Below are positions 7,592 to 15,165 of a stretch of 35,605 nucleotides of DNA, one piece after another; position 1 is the stretch's first letter; each line of letters starts with the position of its first letter. Under the pieces are notes generated by a model that ran no database searches, had not been told where the DNA came from, and saw only the letters and a program-made list of their open reading frames with translations. Position numbers and translations under genes: made by a program. This DNA comes from an uncultured Prevotella sp. (GTDB lineage Bacteria; Bacteroidota; Bacteroidia; Bacteroidales; Bacteroidaceae). The stretch lies in assembly GCA_902497035.1 (NCBI GenBank), contig CABVDL010000019.1, positions 1 through 35,605 of the forward strand. The letters are read 5' to 3'.

Positions 7592-9469
7592 TTAGTATTT
7601 TGGGTTCTGCTTCAGGTTCTTGTCTACGAGCAAGTCATCGTAGGGGATGGGCCAGAGGTAGTCTTTGTCCTTGTCGAATGAGGGCTGCGTGAGTTTCTCT
7701 ATGTATCCCTTTTCAGCCATTCCGCTGAGGTCGGGGATGCCGTCCTCGTCGATGGGAGGAACGCCACCCACGGGATAGTTGCCGTCGTCCCAGTTCTTCA
7801 GCAGCCGCTTGAAGTCGTCGCTGAGCGTGACATTCGACTCTGAGCCGGTCTTGCCGTTCCACTGGGGCGAGCCCGACCAGCTTCGTGAGAGCACCCATGA
7901 CGGACGGGTAAACACTTTGTCGGCTATGCGCCAGCGCAGCAGGTCGCGGTAGCGTATCGACTCAAAGGCGAACTCCATGCGGCGCTCCATGCGTATGGCT
8001 TTGCGCACCTCCTGCTGCGTGGTCATCATCACGCGCGGGTAACTGTTGTCGCCGGTTCCGTAGTAAGCGCGGGCACGCACCTTGTTCACGGTAGCGTCGA
8101 GGATGGACTGCGTGCACTTGCCCATTTCGTTCATGGCCTCGGCATAGCTGAGCAGCACCTCGGCATAGCGCAGGTAAGGGTAGGCATTGTAGGCAGCCCC
8201 GTAGGTGTTGCCCCAGTTTGCCCAGCCTATGCCGACGTACTTTCGCATGGTCAGTCCCGTATAGGAGGCGTATTCCGACACTGCCTTGGAGTCGGTGTTG
8301 CTCTCCATCTTCTTGCTGATCGCGTTGTAGAGCTGCGTGGCGTAAGGGTTGGGCGTATATTCGTAGCCTAACTCCAAATAGTCTGGATATTTGCTGCTGA
8401 ACGTCCCGTTGGTCTTGGCGGCCTCATATTGTGCATAGTCGCGGCTGTATTTGGTCTTGAACGGCTGTATGCACTTGAAGAGCCTTGGGTCGCGGTTTTG
8501 AAATGGGTCTTTCGGGTTGTAGAGCGGCGACTGGTCGATGGGTTTCCCATCGGTACAAGTGTAGGAGCAGAGCAGGTCGAGCGTCGGTATTAAGGCCGCA
8601 TAGCCACCGCTCTTTCGCGACAGGAAGTTTCTAATGTTGCCAAAGATATATACCGAATGGTTGTGTGAGGCGTCGCCCTGTAGCCGCCAGATGTACTCAG
8701 ACGAGGCGGGATTGTTGAACAGGCCGGTGTAGTAAGTGTAGAGCTGATAGACATTCATGTCCATCACGGCCTTGGCATAGTCAGCCGCACGCTGCCAGTC
8801 GCTCTGGAAGAGCGCATAGCGCATGGCGAAAGCCAGGGCGGCTCCCCTTGTAGGCCGGATAACGCCGTCGTATTTGGAGGGCAGCAACAGGGCGGCAGAG
8901 TCAAGGCAACTGTAGGTGTAGTCAAGCACTTCGCTCTTGGGAGAGCGCCCCAGCTTGTAGGCCTCGCTGAGGGGTATCTCGTGCTTGTAGAGTGGCACGT
9001 CGCCCCAGTAGGTGGCCAGCATGCCGTAGGAATAGCCTAAGGCAAAGTAAGCCTCTCCCCGCAGCTGCTGGATTTGGGCTTCGCTGAGCCCTCGCTCCGC
9101 GGCATTGTCCAACTGGGCTTTTAGCTTCAGAGCTCTTGTGATGCACTTGTAGTGGGCTGTCCATCGCGAGCTTACCGTGGAGTTGGTGGAGGTTAGTGCG
9201 CCGCTTACAAACTCGTTGGTCCCTGTACGGTTCACCATGTTGTCGCTCCATGTGATGTCGTCGATAGGGTAGAAGGCATCTGAGAGCAGGTTGTTGGCCG
9301 CCTCAAGGTACTCGGTGTAGTTGGCATACCAGCTCTTTTCCGGCACCTGCATCGTAGGGTCTAAGTCGAGGTCGGCGCAGGCGGTGACCAAAGCTCCCGA
9401 CACGACTGCCACCAGTCCTCTCTTTAACAGGACTTTACAGTGACTATATATTGACTGATTGTTTTGCAT
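7592..9469 (-). CDS. SusD/RagB family nutrient-binding outer-membrane lipoprotein
   Basis: A 625-residue lipoprotein. After an unusually long N-terminus a lipobox ALVTAC gives the lipidated Cys31, followed by ADLDLDP, typical of SusD homologues. The body is helical with TPR-like repeats (for example LRGEAYFALGYSYGMLATYWGDVPLY) and the C-terminal part has RMERRMEFAFESIRYRDLLRWR, the usual SusD signature, ending with YLWPIPYDDLLVDKNLKQNP. It forms the lid over the SusC barrel and binds oligosaccharide at the surface. It follows SusC by 66 nt and precedes GH16 by 7 nt. Confidence 0.93.
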   Translation of the reverse strand: MQNNQSIYSHCKVLLKRGLVAVVSGALVTACADLDLDPTMQVPEKSWYANYTEYLEAANNLLSDAFYPIDDITWSDNMVNRTGTNEFVSGALTSTNSTVSSRWTAHYKCITRALKLKAQLDNAAERGLSEAQIQQLRGEAYFALGYSYGMLATYWGDVPLYKHEIPLSEAYKLGRSPKSEVLDYTYSCLDSAALLLPSKYDGVIRPTRGAALAFAMRYALFQSDWQRAADYAKAVMDMNVYQLYTYYTGLFNNPASSEYIWRLQGDASHNHSVYIFGNIRNFLSRKSGGYAALIPTLDLLCSYTCTDGKPIDQSPLYNPKDPFQNRDPRLFKCIQPFKTKYSRDYAQYEAAKTNGTFSSKYPDYLELGYEYTPNPYATQLYNAISKKMESNTDSKAVSEYASYTGLTMRKYVGIGWANWGNTYGAAYNAYPYLRYAEVLLSYAEAMNEMGKCTQSILDATVNKVRARAYYGTGDNSYPRVMMTTQQEVRKAIRMERRMEFAFESIRYRDLLRWRIADKVFTRPSWVLSRSWSGSPQWNGKTGSESNVTLSDDFKRLLKNWDDGNYPVGGVPPIDEDGIPDLSGMAEKGYIEKLTQPSFDKDKDYLWPIPYDDLLVDKNLKQNPKY

Positions 9470-9535
9470 GTTGGTTTCTGATTTTATGATTTGTCTTATT
9501 TGAAACTTTGGACGTGCTGTTTGGAGTGCAGTGTC

Positions 9536-12500
9536 TTAGAAGCTCAGCATCAGACCGAAGGTATATGAGGTCATGATGTATTGCCCGGAGCTATAGTAGT
9601 AGCTTGGGTCCCATCCCTTGGGATAGTTCGGGGCAATGGCGGGCAGGTCGTTGACGCTAACGTAAAAGCGCAGACGGCGAATGCCGTATTTCCTCATCAG
9701 CTGCTGAGGCACCGTATAGCCTAAGGTGATGTTCTTCACGCGGAAGTAGGCACCGTTGAACAGCCAGAAGTCACTCATGGCATAGATGCTCTCCGTATTT
9801 GTGGCCGTGAGTTTCGGGTACTTGACCCTGGCGTTCTGCTCATCAGTGTTCATACTGCTCCAGTAATTGCCAATCATGTACTTGGCAATGCTTTGCGCGG
9901 AGGCCACGTTCGGGTGTATCCAGTCTTCAAGCATGCGCCGTTTCCAGTAGCCCACGCCATTGAACGTTAGGTTGAAGTCGAAGTCCTTGTACTTGGCCCA
10001 AAGCTGTCCGCCGTACTGGTATTGCGGCAGTGAGTTGCCCAACAGCACGCGGTCCTTGTCGGTGATGCGGCCGTCGCCGTCCTGGTCGACATAGCTCAGG
10101 CAGCCTGGACTATCGTTGGCGTTGACCACGGGTATTCTCTTTCCAGAGGCATCTGTCATCGCAGCCTCATTGGTGATGATGCCATTGCTGCGATAGCCGT
10201 ACCACTCGTTGTAATACGTGCCTTTCATTGCCACCCGGGTTCCGAGCGTGGCTATCTTGTCGCCCATGTAGCCCATCTTTGAGAAGTAGTTGGACACGTT
10301 GGCCTTGGCTCCATAGCTGACGGGGCCAATCTTGTCCTTCCATTGCAGTTCGAGGTCCCAGCCTGTGGTGTGCATGTCGGCTGCATTGGCCATGGGTGAG
10401 TTGTAGCCGTAGAAAGAGGGAAATCCCACACTTATCAGCATGTCGCGGGTCTTCTTGTAGTAACCGTCGAAGTTCACTTGCAGTCTGTTGCTGAAGAGTC
10501 CGAGGTCAACACCTATATCATAGGTGGTGGTAGTCTCCCAGGTGATGTCGTTGTAGGCGTAGGTAATCTGCGCCGCGCTCTTTGTGGTGGTGGTGCTTCC
10601 CGAGCTGTTGGGGAGGTAGTTGTCAAGGAGCGTCATCAGGCCGACATAGGGGAAATCGGACCCTATACGCTCGTTGCCGAGTTGGCCCATCGAGCCTCTG
10701 AGCTTCAGAAACGTCACCGTGCCGCGGCGGAACCAAGGCTCTCTTGAGATAATCCAAGCGGCGCTGAGCGAGGGGAAAGTGCCCCAGCGGTGGCCGCTGG
10801 CAAAGCGCGACGACCCGTCGGTACGCACATTGACCTGCGCCAGATAACGTTCTGCGTAATCATATTTCACTCTTCCGAAATAGGAGCGGTAGGCGTGACG
10901 GGTGCCGCTGCCACCGTTTTGGATGTTGTCAAGCCCGCCAAGGTCGAGATAGGGAATGTCAACATCGAAGCCTTTGCGTGTGGCCGACACATTGTAGGTG
11001 TCGTAGCTGTAGCTCTCGTATCCGGCCATGGCCTCCAGGCTGTGCTGCCCGAACTTCTGCTGGTAGTTGGCATAGAGCTGGAAGGTGAGCTCACGCACGT
11101 TCTTGTGGTATTCGTTGAGGTCGCGATACGTGAAGTACGTACAGTAGATCTCGTCGCCGTTGAGCTGTCGCAGCGTGACGAGGTTGCGGTAGGTCTTCGA
11201 GTGCTGCAGGTACCAGTTGGGCTGGGCGGCCGCACTGATGGTGAGCTGCTGTATGGGCTTGTAGTTGAGTTGCAGCTTGCCGCGGAAACGCGCGTAGCGG
11301 TTGTTTGAGCTGCCGCCCTCCTTGACGGCTGCCAGCGGGTTCCATCCGTCCTTGGCGTAGGCGTAGGTGCCGTCGCTCCACTTGGCCGCATATATCGGCG
11401 CATACTGTCGGGCTTCGGTGTAGCCGTTGGTCATGGGCATGTGGCCATGGTTGTAGATGATGGCTAAGTCGAGCTGTGCGCTGAAGTGACTGTCAAGATA
11501 GTAGTCATTGCCAATGTTGATGTTGTAACGCTCATATTTGGCGTTGGGCTCAAGATAATTTGCCTTATAATAGTTGATTGAGAGGCGGCTCTTCAGGCTC
11601 TCGGTGCCAGTGGCGAGCCAGAGCGTGTGCGACTGGTGGGAGGTGCCGTCCTTGAGCATTGCTTTCTGCCAGTTGGTGTCGGGGTAGAGGTCGGGGTTGG
11701 CGGCATGGTTGGCGGCATACTGGTTGATGTAGTCCTCGCTATAGACCGAATAGTGCGAGCCTGCGCCGTCGTTGTATTTTAGGTCGTTGACGGCTTTCAT
11801 CCAGTCCACGGCTCCGGCATACTCAGGCTTGGCGGTGGGCTTGTCGTAGCCGGCCTCAAAGCCGTACGACAGGCGCAGCGAGCTGTCCTGACCGCGCTTG
11901 GTGGTAACGATGATGACGCCTGCGGCGGCGCGTGCGCCATAGATGGCGGCTGTGGCGGCATCCTTTAGCACGTCAATACGGTCGACATCGTTGGGATTGA
12001 TGTCGTTGAGGGAGTTGGCGGGCATGCCGTCCACGATGATGAGCGGACTGCTGTCGGAGATGGTGGTAACACCACGCACATGCACATCGGCAGCTGTGGC
12101 GGGATCGCCGCTGTTGCGTATAATCTCGACGCCGGGTAAGGCTCCCTCGAGCTGTGCGTCGAGGTTGGGCGAGGCGTGGTCGCTGAGCTCGTCGCCCCTT
12201 ATGGATGACGTGGCACCGGTCAGGTCGGCGCGGCGCTGTGTGCCATAGCCCACTACCACCACATCGTCGAGGAGCCTGGAGTCTTCGGCCATGACGGTGC
12301 GTCTATTCTCGCCTGCTTTTACCGTGACCGGGATAAAGCCCACATAACTGATGTCAAGCCACTCGCCCTCGGGAGCCTGGACGGTATAATGGCCGTTGGC
12401 ATCGGTCACGACGGCAGTCTTGGTGCCGCGCACGGTGACGGTGGCCCCCACGCATGGCTCGCCCTTCTTGTCGGTCACGGTGCCTGATGCGTTGATTGTT

Positions 12501-12850
12501 TTGGCGCCCTGCCTCAGCGGCTGTGTCTGGACGGGTCTGGCAGGCGATGGTGCGGGCGTGGGGGTGTCTTTGCTGAGAATGATGAACTTGCCCTGTATGG
12601 TATATTTCACATGCTGACCCTGCAACATGCGCTCAATGACCTTGCGGAGCTGGTAGGTACCCTTGATGCTCACTTTCTGTGAGGCATCAATAAGGTTCGA
12701 CTTGAAGACAAAGGCATAGCCTGTCTGTTTTCGCATTTGGGCCATGGCCTTCTTCACACCCATGGAGGGTATGTTGACGGTTATGCTCTGGCCCCAGGCT
12801 TGGGTACTCCCCATCAGGATGAGTGCCACTAATAAGGTTTTTAGATGCAT
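9536..12850 (-). CDS. SusC/RagA TonB-linked outer-membrane transporter with STN signalling domain
   Basis: A 1104-residue TonB-dependent transporter. The start is set at the ATG complementary to 12848-12850, which gives a proper signal peptide (MHLKTLLVALILMGSTQAWG). The same frame stays open to 13162, but that extension overlaps the FecR gene and looks non-coding. Domains in order: STN (about 22-95), carboxypeptidase-regulatory-like repeat (SGTVTDKKGEPCVGATV...), TonB plug with VVVVGYGTQRRADLTGA and LIIVDGMPANSLNDINPNDVD, then a 22-strand barrel ending in an aromatic-rich C-terminus (YTFGLMLSF). The STN domain marks transporters that signal to a FecR anti-sigma factor, and that gene lies immediately upstream (34-nt gap). 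Confidence 0.94.
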   Translation of the reverse strand: MHLKTLLVALILMGSTQAWGQSITVNIPSMGVKKAMAQMRKQTGYAFVFKSNLIDASQKVSIKGTYQLRKVIERMLQGQHVKYTIQGKFIILSKDTPTPAPSPARPVQTQPLRQGAKTINASGTVTDKKGEPCVGATVTVRGTKTAVVTDANGHYTVQAPEGEWLDISYVGFIPVTVKAGENRRTVMAEDSRLLDDVVVVGYGTQRRADLTGATSSIRGDELSDHASPNLDAQLEGALPGVEIIRNSGDPATAADVHVRGVTTISDSSPLIIVDGMPANSLNDINPNDVDRIDVLKDAATAAIYGARAAAGVIIVTTKRGQDSSLRLSYGFEAGYDKPTAKPEYAGAVDWMKAVNDLKYNDGAGSHYSVYSEDYINQYAANHAANPDLYPDTNWQKAMLKDGTSHQSHTLWLATGTESLKSRLSINYYKANYLEPNAKYERYNINIGNDYYLDSHFSAQLDLAIIYNHGHMPMTNGYTEARQYAPIYAAKWSDGTYAYAKDGWNPLAAVKEGGSSNNRYARFRGKLQLNYKPIQQLTISAAAQPNWYLQHSKTYRNLVTLRQLNGDEIYCTYFTYRDLNEYHKNVRELTFQLYANYQQKFGQHSLEAMAGYESYSYDTYNVSATRKGFDVDIPYLDLGGLDNIQNGGSGTRHAYRSYFGRVKYDYAERYLAQVNVRTDGSSRFASGHRWGTFPSLSAAWIISREPWFRRGTVTFLKLRGSMGQLGNERIGSDFPYVGLMTLLDNYLPNSSGSTTTTKSAAQITYAYNDITWETTTTYDIGVDLGLFSNRLQVNFDGYYKKTRDMLISVGFPSFYGYNSPMANAADMHTTGWDLELQWKDKIGPVSYGAKANVSNYFSKMGYMGDKIATLGTRVAMKGTYYNEWYGYRSNGIITNEAAMTDASGKRIPVVNANDSPGCLSYVDQDGDGRITDKDRVLLGNSLPQYQYGGQLWAKYKDFDFNLTFNGVGYWKRRMLEDWIHPNVASAQSIAKYMIGNYWSSMNTDEQNARVKYPKLTATNTESIYAMSDFWLFNGAYFRVKNITLGYTVPQQLMRKYGIRRLRFYVSVNDLPAIAPNYPKGWDPSYYYSSGQYIMTSYTFGLMLSF

Positions 12851-12884
12851 ATTGTTTTGGTTTAATTTGAAGTGGAGTCTTGAA

Positions 12885-13790
12885 TTAATGAATTCGGTAG
12901 TTGTCCCTTTCCCTTGAATAGTGAAGGCCTTCTGACTGCGAGATTGCGTCAAGTATGTCTTCCAGCTTGTCGTCCTTGCTGTTGAAATAGCCGTCGAACC
13001 GCTGGCCTCTGATGCGTGGTGCCACGCTGATGTCGACATGATAGACCTTGGAAAGCCTGCGTGCGATGTCCTCCAGCCTCGTGCTCTCAAAGAAGAGGTC
13101 GTTGTCTGTGGTTTTTGGCTTGGGCCGGTCTGCCGGTCGTGTCCAGGCAACAAGCTCGCCATCGGGATTGACGGTGATGCTCTCGTGTGGCTCGAGCGTA
13201 TAGGGTCTTGCCATAGGCCGCTTGCCCTGCACGGAGGCTTTTCCGCTGTAGAGAGTGACCGACGCGTTACGGTATGATGCCCTGTCGCTCACCCTGAACA
13301 CGGTTCCCAAGTCAGTGACGACGAGATGCGGGGTGTGGATGCGCATGGGCATGCTGTCCCGGTGCCTGACATTGAATACGGCCTGACCGTCAAGGGTCAG
13401 CTCACGATGGCTGTAGCCGTACCCCCTTGAAAAAGCCAGACTTGACCCCGAACGGAGTCTGACGCGGCTGCTGTCGGGTAGTATGATGACAAGGTCACGG
13501 CCGGAGGGTGCTTTCATGCGTGTCTCGCAGACTACAGGCTCCAGCTCGGGGCGGTCGGCTTCGTGGTGCCAGGCCAGAGCCATGCCTGTCAAGACGAGCA
13601 ACGAGGCTGCCACGGCAGCCCAGGCGTAGAGCCTGACCATGCGGTGACGGCGGTGGCTGCTGAAGATGCGCTTGACAAAGCGGCACTCGGCCTCTTCGCT
13701 GTCGAAGTGCTGCCAGCCGGCAAACATCTCGTCGCACAATGACTGCAGCTCCTGCTGGTTCTTGTCGGATGTGGTCTTGCCTTTGCTCAT
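12885..13790 (-). CDS. FecR-family anti-sigma factor
   Basis: A 301-residue single-pass inner-membrane protein. The N-terminal cytoplasmic segment (about 1-52) binds the sigma factor. One TM helix lies at about 55-74 (LYAWAAVAASLLVLTGMALA). The FecR periplasmic domain (about 90-215) includes KAPSGRDLVIILPDSSRVRLRSG and VVTDLGTVFRV. The C-terminal DUF4974/STN-like domain (about 230-300) has LEDIARRLSKVYHVDI and GYFNSKDDKLEDILDAI. It lies between the sigma factor and SusC genes in the standard order and should relay ligand occupancy of SusC to the sigma factor. Confidence 0.93.
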   Translation of the reverse strand: MSKGKTTSDKNQQELQSLCDEMFAGWQHFDSEEAECRFVKRIFSSHRRHRMVRLYAWAAVAASLLVLTGMALAWHHEADRPELEPVVCETRMKAPSGRDLVIILPDSSRVRLRSGSSLAFSRGYGYSHRELTLDGQAVFNVRHRDSMPMRIHTPHLVVTDLGTVFRVSDRASYRNASVTLYSGKASVQGKRPMARPYTLEPHESITVNPDGELVAWTRPADRPKPKTTDNDLFFESTRLEDIARRLSKVYHVDISVAPRIRGQRFDGYFNSKDDKLEDILDAISQSEGLHYSRERDNYRIH

Positions 13791-13843
13791 GATAAATGGG
13801 TGTGGGAATTTACTTTGTCATTGTATTAAAGGATTCATGGTTA

Positions 13844-14401
13844 CTATTTTCTCAGGTCTTTCTTCGAGAGGGTGGCCAGCGCAGCCTTAATCTGGTATTT
13901 TACGGTATTGACCGATATGCCAAGCTTGTTGGCGATGTCGTTGTAGCTCATATCTTCCTCGCGGCTGAGTCGGAATACCCGTTGCATGCCGGTCGGCATC
14001 TCGCTGATGGCCTTGTCGAGTCTTCGTCGGTACTCCTGTAGCACCATGTCGTCGAGCGGCGTGCTGTCACAGGTGAGCAGTTTCTCGCATTCCTTGAAGT
14101 AGGTGTCGGGCAACAGGCTCTGGTTCACCTCGTGACGGCGCCTCATCACGGTCAGCTCGTTGATGGAACGGTTGCGTGTTGCGCGCAGCAGGTAATGCTC
14201 GAGGTTGTCAATGTGAAGACACTCATGGTTTTTCCAAAGCTGGAACAGTACGTCATCGGCTACTTCCTCAGCAGTCGCTCTGTCTTGTGTGATGAGCATC
14301 GCATAATTGCACAGCAGCTCGTAGTATCGGTCGAAAATCTGATGAAAGGCTTCGAGACTGCCGGAGCGAATGCGTTGCAAGAGTGATGACGTATTGTCCA
14401 C
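13844..14401 (-). CDS. ECF-family RNA polymerase sigma factor
   Basis: A 185-residue sigma-70 factor. Region 2 (about 15-85) includes FDRYYELLCNYAMLI and ATAEEVADDVLFQLWKN. Region 4 (about 115-178) has MPTGMQRVFRLSREEDMSYNDIANKLG with helix-turn-helix GISVNTVKYQIKAAL. Size, lack of region 3 and pairing with FecR (53-nt gap) fit the Bacteroidetes ECF-L family that drives SusCD transcription. Upstream (14402-14444) there is no TAnnTTTG element, so it may be co-transcribed with the secreted-protein genes before it or use a promoter I cannot recognise. Confidence 0.93.
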   Translation of the reverse strand: MDNTSSLLQRIRSGSLEAFHQIFDRYYELLCNYAMLITQDRATAEEVADDVLFQLWKNHECLHIDNLEHYLLRATRNRSINELTVMRRRHEVNQSLLPDTYFKECEKLLTCDSTPLDDMVLQEYRRRLDKAISEMPTGMQRVFRLSREEDMSYNDIANKLGISVNTVKYQIKAALATLSKKDLRK

Positions 14402-14444
14402 AACGGTGTGGTAAGAATTAATGAGTAATGATGAATATGAGAAT

Positions 14445-15002
14445 TTAGTCCTTACAGTGGATTCTTATCGACTGTATGCGCACGAAGAAGCCGCTGACGG
14501 TGCTTGTCACGCGTATCATGGCGTTGCCGCTGGCCGGACGGCCGTCGGCTGGTACAAAACGGTAGGTCTCATACTGCTCGGCCATGTTGGTACGCAGCTT
14601 GTCGGTGCCCGACAGCCTGAAGTCGGTCATCGGGCTGTCGTCTGACGTGCTGCCAGCCTCAAGCCATCCGCCGGGGAACTTGGCGCGGACTGTAATCTCT
14701 ATGAACGAGATGCTCTTCAAGGGGGTCGTCAGGAAGAGATAGGGGCCGTTGCGCAAGTCGCTGTCGGTGGCGCCAAGCTGCAGGCCTGTGAAACCTTTGG
14801 CAATGTAAAGAGCCTTGCAGGTGTGCTCAAAGGTGCAGGTCTTGCCGTCCTGCTTGACGGTGAGGCGGTTGGGTGCCAGGGTGATGCCTTTCTCCATCGG
14901 CGACTGCGATGTGCAGTCGAAGTCGAGAAAAATATCAGATGCCTGGCAGACCAATGCCGTCACCATCAGCAGGACGCTGGTCACAACTCGCCTCATTTCC
15001 AT
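14445..15002 (-). CDS. Secreted protein of unknown function, paralogue of the adjacent large protein's N-terminal domain
   Basis: A 185-residue exported protein with signal peptide (about 1-21, VTALVCQAS). The mature part looks all-beta. It shares a pattern with residues about 25-205 of the product at 15166-16752: LDFDCT near the start, then ITL/LTI, GLQLG against GVQFG, a segment of alternating strands, and GFFVRIQSIRIHC against GFYLRLQKMDLTC at the end. Two conserved cysteines at the two ends of the domain could form a disulfide. No known family is recognised; a beta-sandwich such as a carbohydrate-binding module is a guess. Its first 10 nt overlap the end of the microprotein gene, and the sigma factor gene follows after 43 nt. 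Confidence 0.75.
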   Translation of the reverse strand: MEMRRVVTSVLLMVTALVCQASDIFLDFDCTSQSPMEKGITLAPNRLTVKQDGKTCTFEHTCKALYIAKGFTGLQLGATDSDLRNGPYLFLTTPLKSISFIEITVRAKFPGGWLEAGSTSDDSPMTDFRLSGTDKLRTNMAEQYETYRFVPADGRPASGNAMIRVTSTVSGFFVRIQSIRIHCKD

Positions 15003-15154
15003 GGACTGTCGTCTTTGTCGTCCCAGAGCATGCCTTTGCTCTTCTGGACTTTGTCGCCTACCACGTCGTTCATTTTCAACGAACCGCTGAGCAGGGACTC
15101 GTCATTTCCCATTGCTGCCACCCTGGTGGCAGGCTTTACATATAGTGTTTTCAT
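14993..15154 (-). CDS. 53-residue microprotein, no signal peptide
   Basis: A short ORF read by hand: ATG complementary to 15152-15154, TGA complementary to 14993-14995, 53 residues. It begins MKTLYVKPATRVAAMGND, has LLSGSLKMND in the middle and ends KGMLWDDKDDSPWK. It fills the otherwise empty gap between two secreted-protein genes, starts 11 nt after the upstream stop, and overlaps the next start by 10 nt, so translational coupling is likely. The style (KPxxxV near the start, LLSxS, an acidic Trp-Asp end) resembles a loose class of unannotated Bacteroidales microproteins; this is from memory and not checked. Function unknown. Confidence 0.65.
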   Translation of the reverse strand: MKTLYVKPATRVAAMGNDESLLSGSLKMNDVVGDKVQKSKGMLWDDKDDSPWK

Positions 15155-15165
15155 AGTATAAACAT

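Noticed and set aside
12851..13162. N-terminal extension of the SusC frame by 104 residues
   Set aside because: It overlaps the FecR gene, is Ser/Thr/Arg-rich without protein character, and would bury the clear signal peptide that starts at 12850.
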